64,000 nt of DNA from Fluviispira vulneris (GCF_014281055.1 NZ_JACRSE010000004.1:1-64000); one strand, 5' to 3'; shown: positions 37,449-47,755, counted from the stretch's first letter. Notes: generated from the letters alone by a model not told the origin. Translations and numbers: made by a program.

Positions 37449-38015
37449 AAAAAGTAACCTTTATTAAGAAAATACAAATAATTAATAAACATTAATTATT
37501 TGTTAAAAAAATAAATCCTGAATTTAATATTCATATTTTGTATGATAGTCAAGCATTAAAATATCATAATTAAGAAATTAAAAACCAACTTTTAAGAGAT
37601 ATCCTCTCTGATACGGTAGTTGAGTTTTGACACCATTAAGCCCCCGTTTTTTGGTTTTTTATTTAAAAACAATGTCTTAATACTTTAAAATTATTGATTA
37701 TTACGAAATAAAATATATAAAATAAGGTTAGTTTTTAAAAAACAAGGTATACATCAAGAATTCGAACAATTTGAGCCAAGGTAAAAAAGAGTACATTAAA
37801 AAAATCTTTTTTATCATAGTTAATCTTATTTTTATTCAAATACTAAGAATAATTTAATCATTATTAATCAACTTTCAGAAGTTTCGCTGAGCACAATTCA
37901 TTTATGCAAATACACGAAGCCTAGCTAAAGTAACTTAGCAGAAATCATCAGTGCTCGTTAAATCGATAGTATATTGCATAAATCATAAAAGCTGCGAACA
38001 GTTTAAGTTAGAGGG
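37449..38015. other. AT-rich intergenic region
   Basis: The first 570 bases are very AT-rich, with a small AGAGA/TCTCT hairpin near 37592-37606 and no supportable gene or promoter. The remaining part up to 38260 contains the candidate structured RNA and the rpsG terminator listed separately. Confidence 0.4.
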
Positions 38016-38087
38016 GAGAGTAAGAGAATAGCTCTGAAGGGCATTTGCGGCCAGCAATTCTGCCCTGAAGAGTCTTTTCTTACTCTT
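38016..38087 (+). ncRNA. Candidate structured RNA element with tandem G-A motif
   Basis: A 72-base element folds into a long hairpin. The outer stem is 38017-38025 with 38078-38086 (9 pairs). Inside are 38032-38035 with 38069-38072 and 38039-38043 with 38061-38065, separated by GAA/TGA, which would form two sheared G-A pairs and an A-U pair. The apex is TTGC/GCAA (38045-38048 with 38054-38057). The G-A pairs make sense only in plus-strand RNA. There is no ORF. No match to a known riboswitch comes to mind. Confidence 0.45.
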
Positions 38088-38182
38088 ACCCGTCGAAATT
38101 AAGATAAAACTAACTGATGATTTATGCACCAACCGTCGATTTTAATACTAAACGAAGTGATAATTTATTCACCACCATAATA

Positions 38183-38212
38183 AAAAAAGCCCCGCCGAAG
38201 CGGAGCCTTTTT
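38183..38212. terminator. UUCG-capped terminator of the rpsL-rpsG unit
   Basis: On the minus strand the stem has a UUCG tetraloop (complement of CGAA at 38096+100 bases, 38196-38199) and continues through GGCUCCGC/GCGGGGCU into an A/U tract. Two G-U wobbles make the minus orientation the better pairing. A T run on the plus side means it may also stop rightward transcripts. Confidence 0.8.
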
Positions 38213-38260
38213 GCCAAATATACTTTGCAAGAAAAACAAATTGGTTGCAGATGTTTGAAA

Positions 38261-38737
<477 letters not shown>

Positions 38738-38880
38738 TTAAATTCCTTCTAAAAAAAGAGAAACTTCAAAGTTTCTTTGAAACCTTTACTCAAAAGCAGA
38801 ACACAGTGTTTGCTTCTGTTTGTTGTGTTCGCCATATTGCAGGCAGGGAGCAACAAATCTCACCTAGAGCGTAACTGTGC

Positions 38881-39294
38881 TTACTTTTTACCTTTTTTAG
38901 CAGGTTCAGCAGCCGCAGCGCCTCCTTTAGGACGTTTAGCGCCATAAAGAGAGCGGGATTGACGGCGTTTTGCAACGCCGGTTGTGTCAAGTGCACCACG
39001 AACAATGTGGTAACGCACACCAGGTAAGTCTTTTACACGACCGCCACGCACAAGAACCACGGAGTGTTCTTGAAGGTTGTGGCCTTCACCTGGAATATAG
39101 GAAATAACTTCAATACCTGTTGTCAAGCGAACTTTTGCAACTTTACGGATCGCAGAGTTTGGCTTTTTAGGTGTTGTTGTATAAACGCGTGTACAAACGC
39201 CACGACGTTGTGGGCACTCTTTGAGTGCTGGGGACTTGCTGCGATAAGCCTTAGGTGTACGACCACTCGCGACAAGCTGGTTAATAGTTGGCAT
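38881..39294 (-). CDS. rpsL: 30S ribosomal protein uS12
   Basis: A 137-residue decoding-centre protein. It has [67 protein letters not shown] and [13 protein letters not shown]. The key lysines of TPKKPNS and the [10 protein letters not shown] loop (near the aspartate that is modified in E. coli) are conserved. The C-terminus has an extra [13 protein letters not shown] tail of about 13 residues not found in E. coli. It is the first gene of the rpsL-rpsG unit. Confidence 0.95.
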   Translation of the reverse strand: MPTINQLVASGRTPKAYRSKSPALKECPQRRGVCTRVYTTTPKKPNSAIRKVAKVRLTTGIEVISYIPGEGHNLQEHSVVLVRGGRVKDLPGVRYHIVRGALDTTGVAKRRQSRSLYGAKRPKGGAAAAEPAKKGKK

Positions 39295-39713
39295 ACGAAA
39301 CCTTTCCTTGTATGTATCCGTCTGTTTTTCTTACACTTAATCTATTTGGCTAAAGAAAAAAGTGTGCATAAAGTCGCCTTTTTGCAAGCTCCACACATTA
39401 GTGAGGATCTCCGTCAAAGTCAACCTTTTTTTATGAGACAAAAGTCCTTATAAAGTCAAATATTTAGACGGCAAAAAAGGCGGTGAAAAGCTTGCTAATC
39501 AGCCTGAATGCTTCTTTTAAAAAGAACATTTAAATGAAGCATAAATCTCAGTACCATTTTAGCCTGCAAAACAATTGACAGAATGAGCCTGAACTTCCTA
39601 AGCCAGAAAAATAAAATCATGCAAGTTTTAAGCTCAAGTTTATTAATATTATCAACTATTGTTCTTAGTAAGAAGCTAAATATTTCTGGAATAAAAATAT
39701 AAGGAGCGGCTTC
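39295..39713. other. Divergent region between rpsL and fliK
   Basis: About 420 bases. On the minus strand a promoter for rpsL is likely at 39395-39423. The plus side must drive fliK; a TTGACA occurs at about 39575, but its -10 is poor, and no sigma-28 or sigma-54 signature is obvious. No RNA gene or ORF is supported. Confidence 0.45.
39395..39423 (-). promoter_or_regulatory. Candidate promoter of rpsL-rpsG
   Basis: On the minus strand TTGACT (complement of 39418-39423) and TAATGT (complement of 39395-39400) lie 17 bases apart, giving an rpsL leader of roughly 95 bases. Confidence 0.4.
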
Positions 39714-41912
39714 ATGCTTTCAGGACTTGCGCGCAAAGATCTCTTTTTACCGGAGCAAAGCCCGCCACAAATGAATACAGGTGATGTCACCGTGATAAAA
39801 AAACCCAAAATGGAGAACCTGAACGCAGAAAAAGATATGCCGACATTTAAAAAAATTTTAGATAAATCATACGATGACAATACAAAACCAGAAGTAAATG
39901 AGAAAAGTGAAAAAGATGTTCCAGCAAATCCCCAAAAACAAAGTTCAATGAAACAGGAAGATTCTAAAGAGAAAAAAGAGGACGATATTTTCCCAAGTTT
40001 TTCTTTTCTGCCAAATTTATTCTTTTCATCAATGCAAAAGGAAGATAACTTTCAAGTCATAGCACCAAAGTATGATACTGAGCAAAATTCCTCTAAGATG
40101 ATAAATGCTTTACAGCAAAAACCAGAAATGAGTCTGTTATATCAAAATCAATTCATTTTAGAGAAAGTTGAAGAAACTATCATCCCATATCGATCACCGA
40201 TTATTAGCAAGCAAGATAATATTTTACCCACATTGATAAACGAAAGTTTTTATTCAGAAGAAAAAACAAACAAGATCATTACAGGTGATAAAAGCAATTC
40301 AGACAAAAATAATTTTATTTCTGTGGCTTTAAATTCATCAGAAGAGTCGACTTTCATTATTAATAACAGCCATAATATAGATGATCTCAGAAATGCAGTA
40401 AAAGATTATTTTCCAAATACAAAAGTTGAAATCATTCAAAGCAAAGACAAAGAAGAAAATATCCCGAATGAAAAAAATCAAGAAATTATTTCAACTCCAA
40501 AGATAGATAATAATACAGCAACAAATAATGTAAATAATAAATTCGAAATTATAATAGATAATTCAGAAAAATCACCCAATATTAAAACAAATGAGATCCA
40601 ACAAAAAAACATCATTAAATCAGATATTAATCTCGAAAAAAATGATAAAGTTTTTAGCAGAAATATGGTTCAAGAAAAAGAAAATATAATTATTGAAAAA
40701 CCAACTGGAAAAATAAATGGACAAATTGAAAAGCCTTTGGATAAAAGTAATTTTTTAAATTATTTTATTAATCTACTTGACAATAAAACAAGCGAAATTC
40801 CGCTTACAAAAACTGAAATTACAATTCCTCTTACCACAATTATAACAAATAATCCAAATCAAAGAAATGATAATAATAAATATGACATAGAAGAATTTAT
40901 CACTATTCAATCTACTCCTGAAGAGTTAAAAGCACCATTAAAAAAAGAGGATACAAATAGTAAAGTTGACCCATTGCTCATGAAATTCGACGACAAAGCT
41001 AACAATACTATAACAAATGAGAAAGACTTAAAAAGCGATACTAAAATTGAAAAATCTGATATTGAGCTTAAAGTAACTCCAAAGAAAGAAGATAATTTAA
41101 CAATAAAAGATAATAGAGATTTACCAATTGATAAAGGCAAAATTGAAGCACCAAAAGATTCCAATTTTAAACGAAATGAATCTTCAATGCAAATGTCACA
41201 CTTTGAAAATTCATTTAAAAAAGAAGAAAAATTTAATGATGATAAAAAAAGTTTTGACGATAAACCCCTAATTTTAGAAAAAACAATTTCAGCTCAAGAT
41301 AAAACTCCAATCGTTGTATCAGATAAAAACAATGCAGACTTTTCTTTGCCAATTGTAAGTGCCGCAACCAGGAAAGCTATTGATTTATCTACTCAACTTC
41401 AAGCGCGTGGAGGTGGTACCGCAAAAGTGAGTATACAAGATGATAAGTTAGGACAAATTGAATTAAATATACAAATGAAGAAAGATAGCAGTGTGAGTTT
41501 AGAAATTAAGACCTCAAGTAAAGAATTGAAAACATTTATAGAAAATGGAACAGATGCACTCAAGAAATCAATGGAAGTACAAAATATAACGCTTACTGAT
41601 GTAAAAGTTTCCACGACTGAAAAATCATCCCAAAGCAATCTCAACTCGGGTGGGCATTTTAACTCAAACGACAACTTTAAACAAAATTCAGAAAATAATC
41701 AAAGCAATCAAAATACCAATCAAAATTTTTCAAATTCGTTCTCGAATCAAAACAATCAAAAGTTCTTTCAAAATCAGGACAATGACTTAATAATAAATCC
41801 TTATCAAACTGCAAATAACAACAATTTAAGCGATAAATTCAAAAAAGTGGAAAAAAATTCATTAACAAATATTCAACGTGGTGCAAATGGATCTATTAAA
41901 GTTTTAGCTTAA
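39714..41912 (+). CDS. fliK: Flagellar hook-length control protein FliK
   Basis: 732 residues, the molecular ruler that fixes hook length and switches the export apparatus to filament substrates. The first 560 residues are Lys/Asn/Glu-rich and low in complexity, as expected for the exported ruler. The C-terminal switch domain (about 560-650) has RGGGTAKVSIQDDKLGQIELNIQM and the VSLEIKTSSKELKTFIENGTDALKKSM segment. A Gln/Asn-rich tail follows. The length is greater than E. coli FliK (375). AAGGAG lies before the ATG, and flgD follows after 39 bases. Confidence 0.85.
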   Translation: MLSGLARKDLFLPEQSPPQMNTGDVTVIKKPKMENLNAEKDMPTFKKILDKSYDDNTKPEVNEKSEKDVPANPQKQSSMKQEDSKEKKEDDIFPSFSFLPNLFFSSMQKEDNFQVIAPKYDTEQNSSKMINALQQKPEMSLLYQNQFILEKVEETIIPYRSPIISKQDNILPTLINESFYSEEKTNKIITGDKSNSDKNNFISVALNSSEESTFIINNSHNIDDLRNAVKDYFPNTKVEIIQSKDKEENIPNEKNQEIISTPKIDNNTATNNVNNKFEIIIDNSEKSPNIKTNEIQQKNIIKSDINLEKNDKVFSRNMVQEKENIIIEKPTGKINGQIEKPLDKSNFLNYFINLLDNKTSEIPLTKTEITIPLTTIITNNPNQRNDNNKYDIEEFITIQSTPEELKAPLKKEDTNSKVDPLLMKFDDKANNTITNEKDLKSDTKIEKSDIELKVTPKKEDNLTIKDNRDLPIDKGKIEAPKDSNFKRNESSMQMSHFENSFKKEEKFNDDKKSFDDKPLILEKTISAQDKTPIVVSDKNNADFSLPIVSAATRKAIDLSTQLQARGGGTAKVSIQDDKLGQIELNIQMKKDSSVSLEIKTSSKELKTFIENGTDALKKSMEVQNITLTDVKVSTTEKSSQSNLNSGGHFNSNDNFKQNSENNQSNQNTNQNFSNSFSNQNNQKFFQNQDNDLIINPYQTANNNNLSDKFKKVEKNSLTNIQRGANGSIKVLA

Positions 41913-41951
41913 ATATTTTATTATTGTAAATATTTCATGATGGAGACAAAT

Positions 41952-43418
41952 ATGTTCATTGGCGATGTTAAAGGTCCTGTTAAAATTCCAGATAGATCTG
42001 TAGAACCCCCAAAAGAAAGCAATTTGAAAGTTGAAAAAGGAGACGATTCTCCAAACTTTGAAAGAATGATTTCTGAATCTAATTTTGAAAAACAGGCAGA
42101 GCTTGAAAAAGAAAAAGCTGCTGCAGGAGGAGATTTTAAATTAGGTGAAAATAAAACAGACCGAGAATTCAGGCAACAACTTGAAAAAGTAACAGGAAAA
42201 AAGCAAGACAAAGCTAAAAATAAATTGGAGAGAGATGATTATTTAAATTTGCTCGTAACCCAACTCAAATACCAAGACCCTAGTAAACCAATGGAACATT
42301 TTGAGATGGCTTCACAAATGGCTCAGTTTAATACAGTAGAACAGCTTATGGGCGTTAATAAAGTATTAACTGAAATGAAAAAAATGCAGAATGACAATAA
42401 AGCAGAAAAACTCGCTCAATATTTAGGAAAAGATATAGAATTACAAGGTGACAAAATAAAACTCACTGCTGATGGAAAAATTTCATCTGCAAAATTCGAA
42501 ATAGAAACACCGGCTGGCAATACGGTCGTCGAAATCAGAGATGAGCAAGCAAAACTCGTGAGAAGTATTCCAATGGGACCTAAGCAAGTAGGAGCTCATA
42601 AAATAACTTGGGATGGTTTAAATGACAAAGGGGTTCCACAACAACCCGGTAATTATACATTTAACGTCCTTGCCTCCACCGAAGAAGGTAAACATTTATC
42701 AACAAAACTTTCATATGTGGCTCATGTAGAAGGTATTACCGATATATTAACAGGTGGTAAATTAGATACAAATTTAGGCTCAGCCGATCCAACTAAAATT
42801 GTCGCAATACGCAACCCTGAAGAAGTGCTCAAGGTCTCAAAACCCATGAATCCTTATGCGCAGCGCACAGGTAAAGATCCCGCGCTCCTGAATAATGAAA
42901 ATCCATTAAATAAAAATAATCCGCAAAATTTAACACAAAATACACAATTAAATCCTGCACAAATGGAAGAACAATTGATGCATCCACAGATGCAAAATGC
43001 ACTCAATCAGCCACAGCCTATGCCTGAGCAACCACGCATGATGCCTCCGCAAATACAAAATGCACTCAATCAGCCACAGCCTATGCCGGAGCAGCCACGC
43101 ATGATGCCTCCGCAAATGCAAAATGCACTCAATCAGCCACAGCCTATGCCGGAGCAGCCACGCATGATGCCTCCGCAGATCCCACAAAAAGTTGCGAATA
43201 TAAGCCCACCTACCAATGGTGAGCCTCAACGCCTTATGCCACGTCAATCGCCAAAACCCATTGACAATTCAGGACCTAAAGAGGTTTTTGCCTCACAAAA
43301 TAGTCCTGCTCCACGCCCCGCTCTGCAGAATAAAAGCGGTGAATTGCCTCCGCAAATTTCTCCACAACGTTACGGAGGGCCTCCGCCTGTGGCTGGAATC
43401 AATGGCAGATCGATTTGA
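41952..43418 (+). CDS. flgD: Flagellar hook-capping protein FlgD
   Basis: 488 residues. A conserved N-terminal motif DDYLNLLVTQLKYQDPSKPM and EMASQMAQFNTVEQL (about 95-135) identifies FlgD, the cap on which hook subunits polymerise. FlgD Ig and Tudor-like domains follow (IPMGPKQVGAHKITWDGLNDKGVPQQPGNYTF). The rest (about 330-488) is an unusual Pro/Gln/Met-rich tail with three 21-residue repeats. It is more than twice the length of E. coli FlgD (231). The start at 41952 has GGAG seven bases upstream; the in-frame 41937 ATG is inside that site. It lies between fliK and flgE. Confidence 0.87.
   Translation: MFIGDVKGPVKIPDRSVEPPKESNLKVEKGDDSPNFERMISESNFEKQAELEKEKAAAGGDFKLGENKTDREFRQQLEKVTGKKQDKAKNKLERDDYLNLLVTQLKYQDPSKPMEHFEMASQMAQFNTVEQLMGVNKVLTEMKKMQNDNKAEKLAQYLGKDIELQGDKIKLTADGKISSAKFEIETPAGNTVVEIRDEQAKLVRSIPMGPKQVGAHKITWDGLNDKGVPQQPGNYTFNVLASTEEGKHLSTKLSYVAHVEGITDILTGGKLDTNLGSADPTKIVAIRNPEEVLKVSKPMNPYAQRTGKDPALLNNENPLNKNNPQNLTQNTQLNPAQMEEQLMHPQMQNALNQPQPMPEQPRMMPPQIQNALNQPQPMPEQPRMMPPQMQNALNQPQPMPEQPRMMPPQIPQKVANISPPTNGEPQRLMPRQSPKPIDNSGPKEVFASQNSPAPRPALQNKSGELPPQISPQRYGGPPPVAGINGRSI
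42991..43178 (+). repeat. Three 63-bp tandem repeats in the FlgD tail
   Basis: Markers at 42993, 43056 and 43119 are exactly 63 bases apart. Each copy encodes a 21-residue QNALNQPQPMPEQPRMMPPQ-type unit. Copies differ by single bases, so the expansion is recent or homogenised. Confidence 0.9.
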
Positions 43419-43450
43419 TAAATTCTATTTATTGATAAAGGACACGTGTC

Positions 43451-44827
43451 ATGCCAATAAATTATGCCTTATTTAGTGCAGTCTCCGGTTTAGGGTCAAA
43501 TGCAGATGGAATGTCAGTCGTTGCCAACAACATTGCCAATGCGAACACAAAATCATTTAAAACAGACAGAGCTGAATTTGAAGACATGTTCGCTGTGACG
43601 CTCAATGAAAGATCGCAATTAGGCCGTGGTTCTAGGTTGAGAAATATCACAACTCTTTTTAATCAAGGTGCTTTGACAAACACCGGGCAAATCACTGACT
43701 TGAGTGTACAAGGCGAAGGGTTTTTTATCGTTAAAAATGAAATGGCTGAAGTGAAAGAATCGAACGGAATGTTTTTTACCCGTCAAGGCAGCTTTCGTTT
43801 TGACCGAGATGGCAAATTGACAGATCCTACGGGCAGCCGTGTGCAAGGTTTTATGCCCGATCCCGACAGTAACAATCGCTTATCTGTCAAAATGACAGAT
43901 CTACAAATCATCAGCAATGTGCTCCCGCCAAGAGCTACTTCCATAGTAAATGTTGTGGCAAACTTAGATGTGCGTGAAAAGCCCCCTCTTGATGAATTTG
44001 ACCTCTCACGTCCATTGGATACATCGAACTTTGCAAGTGCAGTGACAATATTTGATAACTTTGGCTATGGGCGCCAAGCAGTAATATATTATGTAAAATC
44101 ACCTGAACAGGATAAAAATGCTTGGGATTGGTATGCGACTGTCGATGGCCAAGAAGTTTCAGTCGATCCTCCACGCAATCAAAGAGGAAAAGTTTTACCT
44201 GCTGTTATAGCAAGAGGCAGAGTTGAATTCGATGAAGATGGAAAGCCGATATTACCCTTCTTAACAAAAGCAGGACTTCCGGTTGGTATAGACATAGTGA
44301 GCCGCACAGATGCTTTTGAGGTGCAATTCGTCAATGGGGCACGTCCACAAAAACTGCAATTTAACTTTGGGCCAACGATTGAAGAAGACTTAGTATTAGG
44401 TGCTCAAGGATCCACCAGTATTGCAGCTCGCTCAGGTATTTCATTTCACTCACAGGATGGATATGAAGCAGGATATTTAAAAACAATAAAAATTGACCTC
44501 GATGGTATGATCCGAGGGACTTATACAAATGGACTTGAAAGAAGACTTGGTGCCATGGCCTTAGCGACCTTTCCAAACAATCATGGATTGCAAAAGGTTG
44601 GACGGAATAACTGGATAACTACCCCAAAAGCTGGAGAAGCCCGCATAGGTTTGCCACAAACCGCTTCCAGAGGAAGCATATATTCCGCGAGCTTAGAGGA
44701 ATCAAACGTGGATTTGGCTCAACAATTTGTGGATATGATTTTAACCCAACGTGGCTTCCAAGCAAACTCAAAGGCAATCACGACCACCGATACAATGCTC
44801 GAAGAAATAATCAATCTTAAGAGATAA
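43451..44827 (+). CDS. flgE: Flagellar hook protein FlgE
   Basis: A 458-residue hook subunit. The N-terminal rod motif (INYALFSAVSGLGSNADGMSVVANNIANANTKSFKTDRAEF) and C-terminal motif (YSASLEESNVDLAQQFVDMILTQRGFQANSKAITTTDTMLEEI) are the paired D0 coiled-coil ends of axial proteins. The middle is the FlaE/F7 type domain. It is exported through the flagellar system without cleavage. The start follows AAAGGA by eight bases. With fliK and flgD it forms a hook cluster. Confidence 0.93.
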   Translation: MPINYALFSAVSGLGSNADGMSVVANNIANANTKSFKTDRAEFEDMFAVTLNERSQLGRGSRLRNITTLFNQGALTNTGQITDLSVQGEGFFIVKNEMAEVKESNGMFFTRQGSFRFDRDGKLTDPTGSRVQGFMPDPDSNNRLSVKMTDLQIISNVLPPRATSIVNVVANLDVREKPPLDEFDLSRPLDTSNFASAVTIFDNFGYGRQAVIYYVKSPEQDKNAWDWYATVDGQEVSVDPPRNQRGKVLPAVIARGRVEFDEDGKPILPFLTKAGLPVGIDIVSRTDAFEVQFVNGARPQKLQFNFGPTIEEDLVLGAQGSTSIAARSGISFHSQDGYEAGYLKTIKIDLDGMIRGTYTNGLERRLGAMALATFPNNHGLQKVGRNNWITTPKAGEARIGLPQTASRGSIYSASLEESNVDLAQQFVDMILTQRGFQANSKAITTTDTMLEEIINLKR

Positions 44828-45060
44828 TTTTATTTGAATAGATTCTGCGCCGTGTGTTTAAAAATGAATACATGGCCAGAGTTATTACCTCATGTAAAAA
44901 CAATCATATATGATAATATTTTAAATATAATAAAATATCTTAGCTTAATATTTGATTTTCTAAATTGAGGTGCTATCAGTACTTTAGTTAGCAATCTTTT
45001 CTTGCAATAGAGTTTAAGATCTTCTAACATTTTAAGAGTTCTTAAACTTGGTTTTATTGT

Positions 45061-45924
45061 ATGAAAAAAAATGAAAAAAATATGTATTCTCGCACAGCTT
45101 GCTCTCATATTACTATTGGAATTTTTATCATTTTTTTTCATTTATTTTTGATTTTTTTATCTATTTATATATTTAACATTTTTAATGCTAATATAATCGT
45201 AAAAATTTTCTTGGGTATAATAATCATTTTTTTTATTGGCACACGCATGCGTGCACTGGGAAATATCATTCATGAATGTTCCCATAGCACCTTTGTTCCT
45301 TCAAGAAAACATAATATAATGTTAGGAAAAATAATATGTTTCATAGATATCTCAGATTTCGATGCGTATAAAAGAGATCATTTTTCTCATCATCGCTATT
45401 TAGGAGATCCTGAACGGGATGAAGATTTTAAAGAAAGAAAAAAAATTGGTATATTTAAAGATGATAAACTACATTTTTTTAGGATTTTATTGATAATACT
45501 ATCTTGTAAAAATTGGTTTTTATTACTTAAAACAAACAAATACTTAATGAGCATTCTTTATTTTAAACACAAAAAAACTTTTTATTATTTAATCTATTTA
45601 TTTTTGCTTGGCTTAGCTATCGGATTTTCGAATTTATTATTGTTTATTATTCTTCCATATATTTCCAGTTACCAGATGATGAAACTTTTATCAGATTATC
45701 TTGATCACGGAGCTATTTATTTTAAAGAAGCCACTGAGGAAAGAACACGCAATCATATTTTTTCCATCGCAATACTCAATTGGATTTTCTTTCCCCGTGC
45801 TGACTGTTTTCATTTAGTACATCATTTGTATCCTACGATTCCGACAAATCAATTAGCAAAAAAACACAATGAAATTATGCAGAAAAATGAAAGTTATAAA
45901 TTAAGAAGACATAATATATTCTAA
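45061..45924 (+). CDS. Fatty acid desaturase-like membrane di-iron protein
   Basis: 287 residues with several membrane helices (about 18-60, then 170-220). Three histidine boxes are present: HECSH (about 77), HFSHH (about 102) and HLVHH near the C-terminus. These bind the di-iron centre of the acyl-lipid desaturase and hydroxylase group. It probably inserts a double bond or hydroxyl into a membrane lipid acyl chain, but substrate is not indicated. Its 3' end overlaps by 4 bases the convergent 113-residue gene. Confidence 0.75.
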   Translation: MKKNEKNMYSRTACSHITIGIFIIFFHLFLIFLSIYIFNIFNANIIVKIFLGIIIIFFIGTRMRALGNIIHECSHSTFVPSRKHNIMLGKIICFIDISDFDAYKRDHFSHHRYLGDPERDEDFKERKKIGIFKDDKLHFFRILLIILSCKNWFLLLKTNKYLMSILYFKHKKTFYYLIYLFLLGLAIGFSNLLLFIILPYISSYQMMKLLSDYLDHGAIYFKEATEERTRNHIFSIAILNWIFFPRADCFHLVHHLYPTIPTNQLAKKHNEIMQKNESYKLRRHNIF

Positions 45925-46262
45925 GGCCAAAGTAGATATTGACTGCCAAAAGGATCCCGCCCTTCATCAATATAATGCTGAGCAGATTTGCTTTTTAAAT
46001 CCGCGTCTCCATAGGTTAAAAATGTGTACTCTTCATTCTCTTTTTTTATCGTTAATGTATTGGGTTGCCTAGGGTTTATTGCTTTAATTTCTACCTCATC
46101 TCCCTTATCCCAATCATCACCTTTCTTTCTATTAATGGTAACCTCGTCACCAATAGCATAGTCATGAAGTTTTACGGGAGGAACCCTACGAATAGTTTGT
46201 TTCTCACCATCTTTATAGTATTCAACATAATAAGGTGTGCGATCAAAGATCGGTGGAATCAT
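45921..46262 (-). CDS. Small hypothetical protein, beta-rich
   Basis: 113 residues, no family recognised. The sequence is rich in charged and aromatic residues, with strands such as YYVEYYKDGEKQTIRR and IGDEVTINRKKGDDWDKGDEVEIKAI, which suggests one or two small SH3-like barrels. No signal peptide is present. GGGAGC is six bases upstream of the ATG. It is convergent with the desaturase and shares four bases with it; it is divergent from the acyltransferase 65 bases on. Confidence 0.5.
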   Translation of the reverse strand: MIPPIFDRTPYYVEYYKDGEKQTIRRVPPVKLHDYAIGDEVTINRKKGDDWDKGDEVEIKAINPRQPNTLTIKKENEEYTFLTYGDADLKSKSAQHYIDEGRDPFGSQYLLWP

Positions 46263-46327
46263 TGACTGCTCCCAAGTGGGTCGATTGACTTCATTCAGTC
46301 GGTATTTTTTGCCAAGGGCTTTATCAA

Positions 46328-47296
46328 ATGAATAAAATAAAGATTATTTTCCTTATATTACTTAATGTTATACTAAGCCCTATTTATCTTTTGCTGTTTA
46401 TTTTTTGTTTTTTGTTAACAGTATTACCTATTTTTCCAACACGCATCGCTAAACAGAATCTTTCAGAGCGCTTGGGAATCAGAGGCTTGCAAGCAAATTA
46501 TTATATATCTCTAATATTCTTGAATTATTTTTATTATTTTATCGAAGCATTTATCTTTAATATCCTAAATTTGAATGTCTGCATCTTTGCTGACAACGAT
46601 CAATTAGGCGAAGTAAAATCATTAATTACAAAAAAACATGCACTGAGCCAAGAAAAAGGCTGCGTATTTATTTTACCACATATGGCCAATGTAGAAATGT
46701 ATGCTTTGCCAGTTATTGAGCTCTATCAGGCAACTTTAAAAACAAAAATATATGCACTTGCTCAACCAACCAAATCACAGCTGACAAATAAAATATTAGA
46801 ATGGTATAGAAAAAGACCTGGATTTGACATGATATGGACGGACAATAAACTTTTTACCAAAATGGAAAATGTAATTAATAATGAAAAAGCATCCGTTTGT
46901 ATGCTGACCGATCAAAAGGCAAAAAAAGGTGGTGTCTTTATTCGGTTTTTTGGGAAATATGCAGCCTTTCCGACCTCAGGATTGAGGATGTGTTTAAATC
47001 AAAATATGCCTGTGATCTATGCATCTGCGAAAAGAATATTCCCTGGATATCTCACACTTAAATTAAAAATTGGACAAAACAATCACTTAAAAAGCAATGT
47101 TTTATCCAATAAAATATCGAATACAACTGAATTGAATATGGCAGAAATATATAATTTCTCAGAATTAAAAGAAAGGGAAAGAGAAACTGCTCTTGAATTA
47201 TCAAATTTTGTTGCTTGGGTCGAAAAAGAAATTCAAACCAACCCAAGTCAATGGTGTTGGGATTATAATAAATGGTCGCGAGAACCAAGCAATTAA
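46328..47296 (+). CDS. LpxL/HtrB-family lysophospholipid/lipid A acyltransferase
   Basis: 322 residues. A membrane anchor (about 5-40) is followed by an acyltransferase domain with LPHMANVEMYALPV, which carries the HxxxxE catalytic motif. Then come MLTDQKAKKGGVFIRFFGKYAAFPTSGLRMCL (matching the DQD..VFVPFFG..AaT..G core) and MPVIYASAKRI. The family adds secondary acyl chains to lipid A or related lipids on the inner membrane. Whether this copy is a true late lipid A acyltransferase is uncertain. The 3' end is 10 bases from a convergent zinc-ribbon gene. Confidence 0.75.
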   Translation: MNKIKIIFLILLNVILSPIYLLLFIFCFLLTVLPIFPTRIAKQNLSERLGIRGLQANYYISLIFLNYFYYFIEAFIFNILNLNVCIFADNDQLGEVKSLITKKHALSQEKGCVFILPHMANVEMYALPVIELYQATLKTKIYALAQPTKSQLTNKILEWYRKRPGFDMIWTDNKLFTKMENVINNEKASVCMLTDQKAKKGGVFIRFFGKYAAFPTSGLRMCLNQNMPVIYASAKRIFPGYLTLKLKIGQNNHLKSNVLSNKISNTTELNMAEIYNFSELKERERETALELSNFVAWVEKEIQTNPSQWCWDYNKWSREPSN

Positions 47297-47306
47297 ATAC
47301 AAAAAC

Positions 47307-47630
47307 TTATATAATTTCTCTGCCTGCAATCGTTCCAGCAGCACGGCTTGAACACCCGCAGGTTCTATTTCCAGCTGATTCAAACATAGATCCACATGTT
47401 AAACAGCGGCGGACGCGAACATGAATTGGGGAAAGACCAGCAAGTCGACGCGCAATGTTTTTTTGCTCGATATCTTTAATTACGCTAGGAGGTAAAGTCT
47501 TGATACGCATGCCATTTTCAATTCTCTCGCCATTCGCAAGATCAGAAACAGGCGCGTGTACTGAGTCTTTCACTGCAGCGCTTTCTTGCTCATTTGAAAG
47601 TAAAATTTTAGAATTATTGCGTATAAACAT
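47307..47630 (-). CDS. Small zinc-ribbon protein
   Basis: 107 residues. The C-terminal half has RRCLTCGSMFESAGNRTCGC, four cysteines in CxxC...CxC spacing, typical of a zinc-binding knuckle. The N-terminal half is unrecognised and begins MFIRNNSKILL. No signal peptide is seen. It may be a DNA- or RNA-associated small protein, but the sequence does not prove it. GAGGT lies five bases before the ATG. It is divergent from the 635-residue lipoprotein gene. Confidence 0.6.
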   Translation of the reverse strand: MFIRNNSKILLSNEQESAAVKDSVHAPVSDLANGERIENGMRIKTLPPSVIKDIEQKNIARRLAGLSPIHVRVRRCLTCGSMFESAGNRTCGCSSRAAGTIAGREII

Positions 47631-47755
47631 AGGTACCTCATAAATATTTAGAAAAATTCTTGTAAGAAGGGATCTTGGATGGCAAGCACCACCTTGAAGT
47701 CTTGCAAGCTAAACGAGAAAAAGAAAATATTCTTTGATATGGATCAATAAACTAT

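Noticed and set aside
39575..39610. TTGACA on the plus strand upstream of fliK as its promoter
   Set aside because: The -10 (CTAAGC) at the right distance is poor, so it is not listed as a promoter.
42991..43178. CRISPR-like spacing of the 63-bp repeats
   Set aside because: Contiguous coding repeats within flgD.
42948..43247. 99-codon minus-strand ORF with internal repeats
   Set aside because: Its repeats are the antisense of the FlgD tail repeats. No independent support.
44890..45141. 83-codon minus-strand ORF before the desaturase
   Set aside because: It overlaps the desaturase start, has no family resemblance, and lies in AT-rich DNA where chance ORFs occur.
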